A stretch of DNA of 64,000 nt from a virus (IMGVR_UViG_3300020056_002227:105743-169742), one strand, 5' to 3'; positions 32,301-38,763 are shown, counted from the stretch's first letter. Program-made: numbers and translations. Notes: generated by a model from the letters alone, not told the origin.

Positions 32301-33398
32301 GGCAGTGCTACCAATGTAGCATATATGGGTAGAGAAAATGGTAATGCGATCGCTTACTTCTATAACAGAGTATATGGTCGGATTTACTACGATATTGATG
32401 GTGGCTCGAGTTACTATGGTGATTTTGCAGGTACGACTCGAGTAAATCAGCTTACTCCAAACAGAATTAACTCACCATACGCTGGTGGAAACTCTGGTAT
32501 TACAAGAGCTAGTTCACCATACTCATTCGGCTTCCAAGAATCGGGTGGTTGGGGTAGCCCATTTCCTGACTTAGTACTCCAGTATCACACTGGTATATCT
32601 ATGGCAGCTAACCCAAGCTACCAAGGTATTAGATTCTTTAATGACTATAACAGTAGTGCTCTAAGATTCCAGATTAATGGTGGCTCTAGTTATACTTACA
32701 AATATACATGGATGTACACAAACCGAGATAGTGGTATGTACACCAGCGACTCTGACGGTAATGGTGCTCACATCTATCCTAACCGACAGACATCTTATGG
32801 TTCTTGGAACTTCTTAGGAAGCAGAAGTGGTTGGAGAGGTCTTGCATTCTCTGATTCAACATATAGACCTCACATAATGTTTGATGGTAGTTCGAGTGGT
32901 GGTTACTATATTCAGGATCTAGGACGTTGGGTATACTATCATAACCGCGCTAGGAACTGTACAGGCTTTGCTTCATCTTCAACAGTTTCCGGGTATCGTG
33001 TACGTATTAATGGTTCACTCTATTGTAACGGTAACGTTGTTGCTTACTCAGACAGACGTAAGAAAAAGAATATTGTTACTATTGATAATGCTCTTGATAA
33101 AGTATTACAATTACGTGGTGTATACTACGAAAGAATTGAAGATTTAGTTGATGACCGCGATGACCTCTATAAGGGCCGTCAGTTAGGTATGATTGCTCAA
33201 GAAGTAGAAGAAATTGTACCTGAGGTTGTATCATACGCAGAAGAAATTGATGAGTATGCACTTGACTATCCTAAGATGGTCGGTCTACTTGTCGAAGCTC
33301 ATAAGGATCAACAAGAGATTATAAATAGCCAACAAGAAAAGATTGACAAACTCGAAGAAATGGTATATAATATGATGCAAAAAATGGAGAACCTATAA
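23355..33398 (+). CDS. Giant tail fibre/adhesin with S74 chaperone domain, 3347 aa
   Basis: I place the start at ATG 23355 because GGGGAG lies about 10 nt upstream; an in-frame GTG at 23346 would abut that site. The N-terminal region has LTPQKAIIGSTTDNGVDELQ and the LDQLDSTQFVRSDESD motif shared with the previous fibre. The long shaft is built from many modules reading like F-x-D-x-D-N-x-x-Y-Y-x-D-P-x-x-T-S, followed by DDYIxHxGDxDTxIGF early on. Later modules are diverse and rich in Tyr, Asn, Gly, Ser and Trp, probably ligand-binding inserts. The end (from base 33048) is an S74 intramolecular chaperone: SDRRKKKN, LGMIAQEVEEIVPEVV, then a coiled coil of Q, E, K and I. At 10 kb this is the longest gene in the window and a likely main receptor-binding fibre. 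Confidence 0.85.
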   Translation: MANDKKFIAKNGLLTPQKAIIGSTTDNGVDELQVTGTSNLAGAVTIENATASTISLEVENTGAGGFTPTANIAKFTGDIDSLSIQNVIGGSYRITNPGNNNRIIFYNNTSGIDIQYAGSSRLAITSTGNDFSGLNTTTIDGNRIITVLDQASQGGSFDAATLDQLDSTQFVRSDESDTMNGSYIITGDLTVSGNTTFINTEQLLVADNIFTLNSDFTTGNPTEDAGMEIRRGGQANSSFVWDETNDYFKLISAGTDLGRIITTADEGPGNGFDADTVDGLHGYQFLRSDVDDTANGNITILGGLTVGDGNGPARIDMNGSGQARTIYTNNGEIGFLNSGYNWAVKSDANGDLEVERDVEAGRDVLADGDVTAQNNITATTGNITATAGSISAATTVTAGTDVIGQRFVDADDNAYYADPASNSIFSGLGLDDNLFHNGDTDTRLRFETDHIKLETGGNVRFDVNNSRVLASLDTYVPNLVVNDAIIHNNDTDTRILFTTDVVQIDTGGSTRLQVDNAGVDIFGNLDVTNTATANTVIGLTSMRSPIYYDTDNDSYFGNFAGTSVMNDISIDDYISHNGDADTYFGFVGPDQIRFATGNAQRLYISNSQIESSVYFYAPRFVDLDNNSYYVDPNSTSILSTVNVDDWLQHIGNEDTRIGFPATDTINIQTDGFTRFIANNSQVTVTTDLKVDGNIISGGDGIFDGDVYASKFIDSDDNNYYADPNATSVMKTVGIDDYIVHNGDSDTKIGFLMNDTLQMDAGGTTIFIAQSTAAEYYVDLYGEDAYFRTFYDNDNSAYFLNPAETGVSLNVAGLVRTGNGSAAGPAYSFGSDTNTGMYRKGADQIGFSAGGNEELVVYNNRVEAPGEVRSPIFYDLATPAYYGDFASTSQMNRIDIDDYIRHRGDTNTYMGFDAADSWGVWAGGTKRLGIDTDSADFTVDVYAPKFIDSDNNSYYLDPADTSTSATLNGKVLIGNVSDAARWDDNTGNGGISLMNHGSYASGQNTTVGISGNYAGGYSLMYLNRIDPNTNPFNAGNRYIHFYHDGNQGTNLSGDSSGNLYWLMLAGTSQSYWTQAGSTIFTINDNGNLVVGGSSPTYTDGGDNTPLTAAINPAKLHVNGSIYLNGANDGIIFGRGTASFLRDEELGFGWGGGWYMTDATYLRVRNNKAVYSGGDAYFNRYYDTNATSRWIEPGGGGILAGNFEFAATDTGTSYSTAAIELRESNYTGNGTATPPRISWHWGGVVASQMAIESSGRIVVRNNPGNGYEAFGAGNIYGTKFWDIDNNNFSFEPNVSNAWRLQTPTGYLDFGSMNASYLHFQTDRPAFYFNQPVSFDGNIAGYGGNETASFARYYDSNDTDYWVDPHTFSRMNGINFGIPGNGTNTKGRYLSIEGNTDGSGEGSSRIFFAEHNSTTGSMSAYGMSLGYRGGATSIVGGDGNTWTGLSQINNGEWGLWGHNGSAIGSWAMKGPRDGTYVVASGSFRAPIFYDWTSSSWYVNPDGDSRLNTITLDGNAVQLREPTGNYGSFMVDGGARGGYEGFSIGGRVVFMHNNASASGIYDDVNNQWMARFNLGSNVDLRYAGVVQAETANGYFLANNEIRSPIFRDTTSPTTWFVDPSGTSRVNTLRTNRIYPAYDNDTSIYIDYVGGDYGSLQINGGGKNGWRGLSLLGQFVWMTPGDGARNGIYNDIDNQWQQQWYRGAGSILYYAGGSQFSIENGYALATNQMRAPIYYPPSTTSYYLDLDRGNTNQALRVGGIIERVGFQTSGDGNNNIFNRAQDYSHWIWQTATDWGIFWAGNNNPYRSYFSTSNPNEIVFIGNGNLRASIDLDDGRAHFTGNVSAPDFLLNGGNEDISLNPAYGSGGADLVLFDMTPYFEARVTRVLRGAENNLTGTTSEYVKGDGPFAGSYVLQTSNYRTFYSDYIPVVPGEDLYGEISHRVVSGSGGRLYYGIERFDKDKRPIAGNTGTTYFVAGGSIYTNTTWQTQRAHTTLPTSHTPYNGSDGGGVHWVRIRILINYNSGGALRQIGGIMLKRRNVESNLLVDNIVANDILADDITADNVDAYRFRDRDATGYYVEPANITQSARFRGQTYYGPNATWGAYLTVGGDGRNGYINSGTASVATTNGNLHLDSGSGYNTYINYYDGSNIYFGTGGNATHSVWESNGDLRIGGSGSTAASGFKLHVDGNTYVNGNVRANRFEDTSSPSSRYVDPASTSQINRLNVNEIKSFPSPQYGQLFFDHSGIAYPSGRSQVVGTGLGIYSSYSGGSGNPFTYDITASFNNNGKAFEIAADWINTNRTPLLVRSLRDCCQNWTPWTQIATSGVEFLTGAGIKAPWFADSDNDFYRMDPASTSQINAMNMRGTLNMEFGAQINLRAPGTNNLRGYIQVRDSNDGHLRIATSGGEDIRFMDGGLDGQWNMIIRGDGNTLINNYIDATRFRDRNDPSNYYGDFASTSIMNQVDVNRIRSRNSTGYFWDGNEDLAMYVYGEISNSNYATGNLQPGALNIGRTDRNYRFTGDGGSWAGDIRAGILANCSEYWEFALHDSGRSVESLLYYDTANIHIGRNIGWGTSRVIHPGGTASTIYTDWTNTGYYLNPEGLNDSNINGVNNRTSAMMGMPGHTRNSGYYYRARPRQTSNTDYWTGAFGWGRIDMNQVATWGSGFIDSWSNPPNQPSGTSHWVGAQAFHYRNSNTSGYGWQMVGGPIEGLRFRSSWPSWRSWRNIVVGGVNDGSAAGTIYAPRFTNTTNTGYYGDFDTTSRMNVIDINEGYNYGWWRNRTSGRGLYSQANGRHFYSPGNVYWHIDGRSDVGGLIFYDRYNSSQGSGTGRRGYVYYDGSGFGLLHSGGGWAVRTVSGTTELYGNAYAGTFRANIIYDRDNGDGWYWNGGGTSRSNVTITNTSYFSSNTNRGYAEGYGTRGSALRRISYISMNNGSSAWNSYNYHGIASTNSSNNFADSISINSYNDITMRLDSNSNNTNSYLRIMDNTVGSATNVAYMGRENGNAIAYFYNRVYGRIYYDIDGGSSYYGDFAGTTRVNQLTPNRINSPYAGGNSGITRASSPYSFGFQESGGWGSPFPDLVLQYHTGISMAANPSYQGIRFFNDYNSSALRFQINGGSSYTYKYTWMYTNRDSGMYTSDSDGNGAHIYPNRQTSYGSWNFLGSRSGWRGLAFSDSTYRPHIMFDGSSSGGYYIQDLGRWVYYHNRARNCTGFASSSTVSGYRVRINGSLYCNGNVVAYSDRRKKKNIVTIDNALDKVLQLRGVYYERIEDLVDDRDDLYKGRQLGMIAQEVEEIVPEVVSYAEEIDEYALDYPKMVGLLVEAHKDQQEIINSQQEKIDKLEEMVYNMMQKMENL

Positions 33399-33829
33399 TG
33401 GCTTTAATTCAATCATATGAAATTCCCGGCACAGGTCTTAGTGCACCCAATGCGTATTTTGTGGTAACCGATGTTAAGGTTCAAAAGAGAATGCAAGACA
33501 TATTACCACCACCGGATGAGTCTGACCCCACCGGCCTTACCAATGGGGGTATACAAGAAGGCCCGGAGGTTTATTGGAAGTCAGGATATGTGGCAACTAT
33601 ATCAGTTACAATCTGGACTGATAAGACTGCTAGAGAGGAAGGAAAGAAACCTGTCGGTTTTGCAGGAGTAAACCCTACTGATATGGAAGCAGATCTGCAC
33701 ATCGGAACGGAAGGATTAGACCACAGATGTGTCTTTATGCTAGATATGGATTCACCCGATAGCCATGTTGTTCAGGCATATTCTCATTTGAAGTCTCTTG
33801 ACTATTTTGCCGGGGCAACCGAAGACTAA
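33398..33829 (+). CDS. Small protein after the giant fibre, 143 aa
   Basis: The ATG overlaps the fibre stop by one base (TAATG), with GGAG about 9 nt upstream, so it is co-translated with the giant fibre. The protein has 143 residues with a Pro-rich loop (DILPPPDESDPTG) and beta-strands such as GYVATISVTIWTDK. No known family, signal or catalytic motif is recognised. Coupling to the fibre suggests an accessory, chaperone or adaptor; that is inference. Confidence 0.55.
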   Translation: MALIQSYEIPGTGLSAPNAYFVVTDVKVQKRMQDILPPPDESDPTGLTNGGIQEGPEVYWKSGYVATISVTIWTDKTAREEGKKPVGFAGVNPTDMEADLHIGTEGLDHRCVFMLDMDSPDSHVVQAYSHLKSLDYFAGATED

Positions 33830-33835
33830 TAAATA
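33828..33835 (+). promoter_or_regulatory. Late-promoter-like box AATAAATA
   Basis: The box starts at the stop codon of the preceding gene, 34 nt before the ATG at 33870. It keeps the TAAATA core. Confidence 0.5.
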
Positions 33836-33869
33836 GATTTCATAAATTAATTTTTACGGAGAACAAATA

Positions 33870-34295
33870 ATGGCATTAACCTATACATATAAGGTAACTG
33901 GTCTTAAGACGCGCGATCAGGTAAACAGTGATGGAATAACTCTTGCTGATGCAGTTGTCCAAACCTATTGGGAAATGGAAGGCACAGATGAAAATGGCGA
34001 CACGGCCATCCATTCTGGTGCAACTCCTTTCACTGCTGAGAATGTGGTTGCAGGATCTTTCGTATCTTTCTCTGAATTGACGGAAGAAACTGTGCTTCAA
34101 TGGATTAAAGATTACATTGCTAGTGAACCAACTTATTCAGCACATATCGAAGAGCAGATGCGCAAAGAAATCGATCGCAGAGCAATCAAGGACGCTACTT
34201 TACCCTGGGCACCTGAAGCGAATACAACACCAACACCAGGTGCAGAAGCAGATCCGGTGGAAGATGACAGCCCTTCAGAGCCCGCACCTGAGTAA
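33870..34295 (+). CDS. Small phage protein, paralogue of the next gene, 141 aa
   Basis: This 141-residue protein starts behind ACGGAGAAC. The sequence YTYKVTGLKTRDQVN is followed by LADAVVQTYWEMEGTDENGD, then LTEETVLQWIKDYI and LPWAP, with an acidic Pro-rich tail. The downstream 109-residue protein shares the same layout (LQDAVCQIVWR, SLTPGMLIEWAQSW, IPWL), so the pair arose by duplication. I recall proteins of this layout in marine T4-like phages near tail genes, with no known function. There is no signal peptide or enzyme motif. Confidence 0.6.
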   Translation: MALTYTYKVTGLKTRDQVNSDGITLADAVVQTYWEMEGTDENGDTAIHSGATPFTAENVVAGSFVSFSELTEETVLQWIKDYIASEPTYSAHIEEQMRKEIDRRAIKDATLPWAPEANTTPTPGAEADPVEDDSPSEPAPE

Positions 34296-34309
34296 TACGG
34301 AGTAAACTC

Positions 34310-34639
34310 ATGACCTATTCGTGGGAGATCCTCGAGCTCTATACTGAAGACGTAACCAACTCGGAAGATGTTGTATTGCAAGACGCCGTCTGTCAGATTG
34401 TTTGGAGAAAAACTCTAACAACCGAAGACGGCGATAAGTCCTCATATCTGAGTACAACAAGTGTAAGTGCGGCAGAAACTTTGCAGGCAGATTTTGTTGA
34501 ATATGCTTCACTGACACCCGGGATGCTAATAGAGTGGGCTCAGTCTTGGCATACAGAGTCGGATACTGACATGATAAATAAAATCTTGATTAAGAGATTG
34601 AATAACACAAGGGAAGAAAAAGCCATACCTTGGTTATAA
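34310..34639 (+). CDS. Small phage protein, paralogue of the previous gene, 109 aa
   Basis: The gene starts 14 nt after its paralogue, behind ACGGAG. It shares with it the order VxLQDAVxQ, a Thr/Ser-rich strand (TTSVSAAETL aligned with GATPFTAENV), the amphipathic helix LIEWAQSW and the terminal IPWL. It lacks the acidic proline-rich tail of the longer copy. Function is unknown. It closes the fibre operon, since a sigma70-like promoter follows 3 nt later. Confidence 0.55.
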   Translation: MTYSWEILELYTEDVTNSEDVVLQDAVCQIVWRKTLTTEDGDKSSYLSTTSVSAAETLQADFVEYASLTPGMLIEWAQSWHTESDTDMINKILIKRLNNTREEKAIPWL

Positions 34640-34642
34640 CGG

Positions 34643-34671
34643 TTGACTTTCACGGTTGGCCGTGATATAAT
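34643..34671 (+). promoter_or_regulatory. Sigma70-type promoter TTGACT-17-TATAAT
   Basis: The -35 box TTGACT (34643-34648) and -10 box TATAAT (34666-34671) are exactly 17 nt apart, and the ATG of the next gene follows at 34698. It is the only near-consensus host-type promoter I found in the window, so the glycan-related cassette can probably be transcribed early by host polymerase independently of the late genes. Confidence 0.75.
34651..34664. promoter_or_regulatory. Inverted repeat CACGG-TTGG-CCGTG in the promoter spacer
   Basis: A perfect 5-bp inverted repeat with a 4-nt centre fills most of the 17-nt spacer between -35 and -10. This placement is classic for an operator. A chance repeat or a weak hairpin cannot be excluded. 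Confidence 0.4.
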
Positions 34672-34697
34672 ATAATATATTTTATTATGGAGTTGCT

Positions 34698-35729
34698 ATG
34701 TATGACTTGCGAAAGCATGGATTAGTTTATTACGCCCTTCAAAGGGGTGCATCAATTCATCCAATTATCCTACCTAAAGAACTAACTGGTGAATCGGGAA
34801 TTATGAATCCGTCTATTTTCAATAGAAACGGAAAAATTCTCATGAACATTCGCCATGTAAATTATACACTTCACCACAGTGAAGGCCACAAATTTCCTCA
34901 CGTTTGGGGCCCACTGCAATATATCCATCCAGAAAATGATATCAGTCTAGGTACAAATAATATCATTTGTGAACTAGACGAAGACCTCAATCTAATGGAG
35001 GTCTGTAAATTAAAAATGAATTACGATACCAAACCTACTTGGAATTTTATAGGCTTGGAAGATGCTCGTCTTTTTGAATGGGAAGATAGATTGTTCCTAT
35101 GCGGTGTTCGTCGAGACTGCTATGACGATAAGGGCACTGGAAGAATGGAATTGTGTGAGATTGATTTTGTCGATGGTATATGGCAAGAGTTGGGCCGATA
35201 TCCAATTCCTGCTCCACCACCCGATCTTTCATATTGTGAAAAGAATTGGATGCCAGTACTAGACAAACCTTGGCATTTCGTCAAGTGGACCAACCCCACA
35301 GAGGTTGTTGAATATGATATTAATAACCGTGAGACCAAGCAGGTTGTACATGATCCAAACAAAAGATATCCTATTTGGCGTGATGTGAGGGGTGGAACAC
35401 AGGTGGTTCAAATTGCCCCAGATAAGAGAATGGCAATCACACACGAGGTAGATTTGACCAAAGATGTTCATGGTAGAAAAGACGGTCATTACATGCATAG
35501 GTGTATCGTATGGGATGATGATTGGAATGTGATTCACCACACCGATAGTTTTACATTTCATGGTACTCAAAAAGATCATTCGAGAGGCTTGGAATACTGT
35601 ATTGAATTTGCCACAGGGTTGTGTTTCCATGGTGATCATGCTCTGATTTCCTATGGCTTTCAAGATAATGGGGTTTACATTTTAAAAATGAATGTCCAAG
35701 ACTTTTTTGATTTTTTGGTGAAGGGATAA
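34698..35729 (+). CDS. GH130-like beta-propeller, putative glycan enzyme, 343 aa
   Basis: The protein reads as a five-bladed beta-propeller of the GH130/GH32-like kind: MNPSIFNRNGKILMNIRHVN at about residues 36-55, then FIGLEDARLFEWEDRLFLCG (117-136), which matches the EDxR-type motif at the centre of such propellers. Later blades include NWMPVLDKPWHFVKW and RGGTQVVQIAPDKRMAITHE. In GH130 relatives these proteins phosphorolyse or hydrolyse mannosides, and some propeller proteins of viruses and bacteria are fused to glycosyltransferases. Actual activity cannot be read here. It is the first gene after the sigma70-like promoter, with GGAG before the ATG, and is followed by a methyltransferase and a sugar-nucleotide-type fusion protein. 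Cytosolic. Confidence 0.6.
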   Translation: MYDLRKHGLVYYALQRGASIHPIILPKELTGESGIMNPSIFNRNGKILMNIRHVNYTLHHSEGHKFPHVWGPLQYIHPENDISLGTNNIICELDEDLNLMEVCKLKMNYDTKPTWNFIGLEDARLFEWEDRLFLCGVRRDCYDDKGTGRMELCEIDFVDGIWQELGRYPIPAPPPDLSYCEKNWMPVLDKPWHFVKWTNPTEVVEYDINNRETKQVVHDPNKRYPIWRDVRGGTQVVQIAPDKRMAITHEVDLTKDVHGRKDGHYMHRCIVWDDDWNVIHHTDSFTFHGTQKDHSRGLEYCIEFATGLCFHGDHALISYGFQDNGVYILKMNVQDFFDFLVKG

Positions 35730-35733
35730 TAAT

Positions 35734-37038
35734 ATGAGTGAACAACGTCTTCGTGATTTGGTAACAGAATTAGGATTCGATCCCAAAAACACCACAAAAA
35801 TGTATCATCTTGCCAGGGAATATGATCGGCTAGAACAAGGAGCAATGGCAATTTCTCTTTATCTAAGAGCAGCAGATATTGAAGAAAATAATGTAGATTT
35901 ACAGTATCGTTGTATGGTCTATATGTCCGAATGTTATCATAGACAAGGAGATCGAAAAAACAGTGTTTTGGCATCACTGCAACACGCAGTCATGTTAGAT
36001 CCATCCCGGCCAGAAGCATATTGGTTGATGTGTAAGATATATGAAGAATTTGGTGATTGGAGAAATATGGGTATCTTTGCTGAGATAGGCCTCAAGGTTT
36101 CAACACCATCGGATGATCCTATCACGGATATAGGCTATCCTGGTAGATGGGTGTTCTATTACTATAAGGCCTACTCTGATTGGAAATGGAAGGGTGGTCA
36201 ACCTGCCAAGGAAATGCTATTTAATTTTAGATATCGCATGAAAAAAGGACCCTTCTACGCTCATAAGGCACTTGAATTACAAATGCGCGAAATAGGTGTT
36301 CCCGAATTCTTGTATTATAAGAAACAAGATTTTAAAAGAGCTCGATTTAAATTTCCTGGCTTAGAAAATGTAGAAAGAAACTATTCTTCCTCTTTACAAG
36401 ATCTATTCGTATTAACAGTATTAAATGGTAAGAAAAATGGATCTTATGTAGAGCTGGGTAGTGGTCACCCTCATGTAGGTAATAATACTGCTTTGCTAGA
36501 AGAAAAATTTGGGTGGCGAGGTATCTCCCTTGACAATAATCAGACTTTTGCTAGGGAATTCAGTGAAGAGAGAAAAAACTCTGTTTTATGTGCTGACAGT
36601 ACCGGAATAGATTATTCAGTTTTATTCAAACAGTTTTGTTTAGATGACCAAATTGATTATCTTCAGATTGATGTTGATGACGCAACATACGACACCCTTC
36701 TTAAAATACCATTTGATCAATACAAATTTGGTGTGATTACCATTGAGCATGACCATTATAGGTGGATAAAATTAGACCCAGAGGTAAGAAAAACAAGGCC
36801 AGATATAAGAGAGTTCAGTCGTAAATACCTGTCTGAAAAAGGCTATGTTCTACTTGTACCTGATGCTGGACTTGGACCTAGAAGCCCCTATGAAGACTGG
36901 TGGATACACCCGAGTCTAGTTGAATCTTGTGAACATCTCAAACCTCAAGACCCTGGTAAGAGTGTTAATTTTGTTTGGGAGTACTTGATGCATCACGATG
37001 AAGAATATCTTGACGACATTGAGGAGTTTCTGAATTGA
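35734..37038 (+). CDS. TPR protein with FkbM-like SAM methyltransferase domain, 434 aa
   Basis: Residues about 20-120 form TPR-like helical hairpins (YHLAREYDRLEQGAMAISLY, ASLQHAVMLDPSRPEAYWLM), a protein-interaction module. The C-terminal half carries a Rossmann methyltransferase: motif I YVELGSGHP (238-246), the acidic strand end ISLDNNQTF (264-272) and DYLQIDVDD (308-316). This layout resembles FkbM-type O-methyltransferases, which often act on sugars. It is preceded 4 nt earlier by the propeller gene, and its stop overlaps the next start by four bases, so the three genes form one operon. The likely role is methylation of a glycan made or remodelled by the cassette; the substrate is unknown. 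Confidence 0.65.
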   Translation: MSEQRLRDLVTELGFDPKNTTKMYHLAREYDRLEQGAMAISLYLRAADIEENNVDLQYRCMVYMSECYHRQGDRKNSVLASLQHAVMLDPSRPEAYWLMCKIYEEFGDWRNMGIFAEIGLKVSTPSDDPITDIGYPGRWVFYYYKAYSDWKWKGGQPAKEMLFNFRYRMKKGPFYAHKALELQMREIGVPEFLYYKKQDFKRARFKFPGLENVERNYSSSLQDLFVLTVLNGKKNGSYVELGSGHPHVGNNTALLEEKFGWRGISLDNNQTFAREFSEERKNSVLCADSTGIDYSVLFKQFCLDDQIDYLQIDVDDATYDTLLKIPFDQYKFGVITIEHDHYRWIKLDPEVRKTRPDIREFSRKYLSEKGYVLLVPDAGLGPRSPYEDWWIHPSLVESCEHLKPQDPGKSVNFVWEYLMHHDEEYLDDIEEFLN

Positions 37039-37817
37039 AAAGAATTCAGAAAGTGGTAATAGCAACTGGTGGTTTCGATCCAATTCACAGTGGTCATATA
37101 CGATATTTAAATAATGCAAGACTTTTGGGTGATGTGCTAATAGTAGGTTTGAATTCGGATTCTTGGTTACAAAGAAAGAAGGGAAAGGAATTCATGCCGA
37201 TCGAAGAGAGATCAGCAATAGTCAGTAATTTAAAATGTGTAGACGATGTAATCACTTTTGATGATTCTGATAATAGCGCAAAAGATGCAATTACTCAAGT
37301 AAGAAACCGATACCCTAAAGCTCACCTAATCTTTGCTAACGGGGGAGACCGTACCTCAACTAATATACCAGAGAAGTCATTAAATATTTCTGGTTCAATC
37401 GAATTTTATTTTGGTGTCGGTGGTAATGATAAGGCAAATAGTTCAAGCTGGATTTTATCGAGTTGGGGTGATTGGAAAGACGAGAAGTGGCCACGAGCAT
37501 GGGGACATTACAGAGTTCTCTATGAGGTGGACAGTAAAACAAAGGTCAAGGAACTAACTGTCTACCCTGGCCGAAAATTAAGCCTTCAGAAACATTTTCA
37601 TCGTCATGAATATTGGATGTGTATAGAAGGTTCAGCAACCGTATATACAGGCTATGAACCATCGAATTTAAAAATGAAACAACTTGACGCTCACGAAGAA
37701 ATCACTATACCCCTTGGTTATTGGCATAGACTTGAAAACAACACAGACGAAAACGTAAAGATAATAGAGATACAATACGGCACAGAATGTGTTGAGAGTG
37801 ATATTACTCGATTATAA
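37035..37817 (+). CDS. Nucleotidyltransferase fused to mannose-6-phosphate isomerase-type cupin, 260 aa
   Basis: The start is TTG at 37035, chosen because GAGGAG lies 8 nt upstream and it overlaps the previous stop. Residues 1-143 are a cytidylyl/adenylyltransferase of the HldE C-terminal or TagD kind, with GGFDPIHSGHIRYL (HxGH at 18-21), ERSAIVSNLKCVDDV and SSSWILSSW. Residues 154-260 match the type II phosphomannose isomerase cupin found at the end of ManC-like enzymes: RAWGHYRVL, PGRKLSLQKHFHRHEYW (metal ligands H187, H189 and E192 likely), IPLGYWHRLEN and EIQYGTE. Usually these are separate enzymes or occur in other fusions. It could link sugar isomerisation and nucleotide activation. Third gene of the glycan cassette. 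Confidence 0.75.
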   Translation: MKRIQKVVIATGGFDPIHSGHIRYLNNARLLGDVLIVGLNSDSWLQRKKGKEFMPIEERSAIVSNLKCVDDVITFDDSDNSAKDAITQVRNRYPKAHLIFANGGDRTSTNIPEKSLNISGSIEFYFGVGGNDKANSSSWILSSWGDWKDEKWPRAWGHYRVLYEVDSKTKVKELTVYPGRKLSLQKHFHRHEYWMCIEGSATVYTGYEPSNLKMKQLDAHEEITIPLGYWHRLENNTDENVKIIEIQYGTECVESDITRL

Positions 37818-37820
37818 ATA
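37813..37820 (+). promoter_or_regulatory. T4-type late promoter TATAAATA
   Basis: A perfect late box overlapping the end of the fusion gene, 31 nt upstream of the ATG at 37852. It returns transcription of the adhesin array to late control. Confidence 0.7.
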
Positions 37821-37828
37821 AAAGAAAA

Positions 37829-37856
37829 GCTAATAGTCCAAGGAGACGAAGATGGC
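37829..37856 (+). repeat. 28-bp direct repeat, copy 1 (leader and start of adhesin gene)
   Basis: Identical to 40480-40507. It covers the ribosome-binding site AAGGAG and the ATG plus the first bases of the gene. The two genes behind the copies are paralogues, so the repeat marks a duplicated 5' end. Confidence 0.9.
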
Positions 37857-38763
37857 TATCGAAATCGGTGAAATAGAAGTAATCAGTAACGGTCGTGCCC
37901 TTGTAGATATTCAAGGCGCTAATGGAAAGTACGATAATTTTCAGCCTAATGTAACTGATCTGACCGGTACTCAAATCAACTTCAATAATCCATTCAATAA
38001 TGTTACCCTCTCAGCAAACAGAACTTTTACTTTCTTTGCACTTGGGGCTGGGAAAACAACAATCGTAAATATAGACACTAGTGCTGATTTATACACGCCG
38101 ATATTTAATTTTGAATCTACTACCTTTCAGTGGCAATCTGATGCTGAACCAGATTGGGCTACTCGTAGATATTGGACTGTTGCACTAGTATGCTGGAGTG
38201 GAACAGTTGTTCGAGCCTCGGCAACCGGTTATGACGTCCAAGAAGGTGGTTCTACTAGTCCTGGTGCTCCAGAAATAATTGATCTTGGCAACGGGCTGCG
38301 AACGGCACCAACTGGTATTAATCCAGAATCCGCGGGTTTAGCCAGAGCAGGATTTTCATTCCTATCTAACGGCGAACTTAAGATGAATAATGTAGAAGGA
38401 GAATTGTCTTCTGGTAATATATTTACTCAAACAGCAGGAGCTCCAAGCCGTTGGTGTAGTGTAACTCCCACACAAACTTATTATATCAGAGCAACAATCC
38501 TTCAAAATTCCACTCATCCCGATGGCACTCTTGGTTTTGCCCAGGGCACTAGCTTAGATAATACATCTACCCTAGGCCAACTTGGCCCATGGTATTCATT
38601 AGCCGAAAATCGCACCTGGTGTATCGAAGAGACTGATGCTGGATCCCTTCTGGAGGACACTGAGCTTCGAATGAGAATAGAGATAGCATCGGATGACAAT
38701 GAAGATAGTATTCTTGCATCTAATGAATTTTTAATGATATGTAATTTGCAGGCGAATGATTAA
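37852..38763 (+). CDS. Adhesin-array protein A, 303 aa
   Basis: Residues 1-130 are the array's shared N-terminal module: VISNGRALVDIQGANGKYDN, an NVTLSANRTFTF strand, and PDWATRRYWTVALVCWSG followed by VVRASATGYD. The same order appears in the genes at 38778, 40503 and 40892. Residues 140-303 are a distinct beta-rich module beginning EIIDLGNGLRTAPTGINPES and ending LASNEFLMICNLQAND, not seen in the other copies. No signal or enzyme motif is visible. The leader repeat and late promoter lie directly upstream. It is probably a virion surface or fibre-tip protein, a possible receptor-binding variant. Function is inferred only from context. Confidence 0.6.
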   Translation: MAIEIGEIEVISNGRALVDIQGANGKYDNFQPNVTDLTGTQINFNNPFNNVTLSANRTFTFFALGAGKTTIVNIDTSADLYTPIFNFESTTFQWQSDAEPDWATRRYWTVALVCWSGTVVRASATGYDVQEGGSTSPGAPEIIDLGNGLRTAPTGINPESAGLARAGFSFLSNGELKMNNVEGELSSGNIFTQTAGAPSRWCSVTPTQTYYIRATILQNSTHPDGTLGFAQGTSLDNTSTLGQLGPWYSLAENRTWCIEETDAGSLLEDTELRMRIEIASDDNEDSILASNEFLMICNLQAND

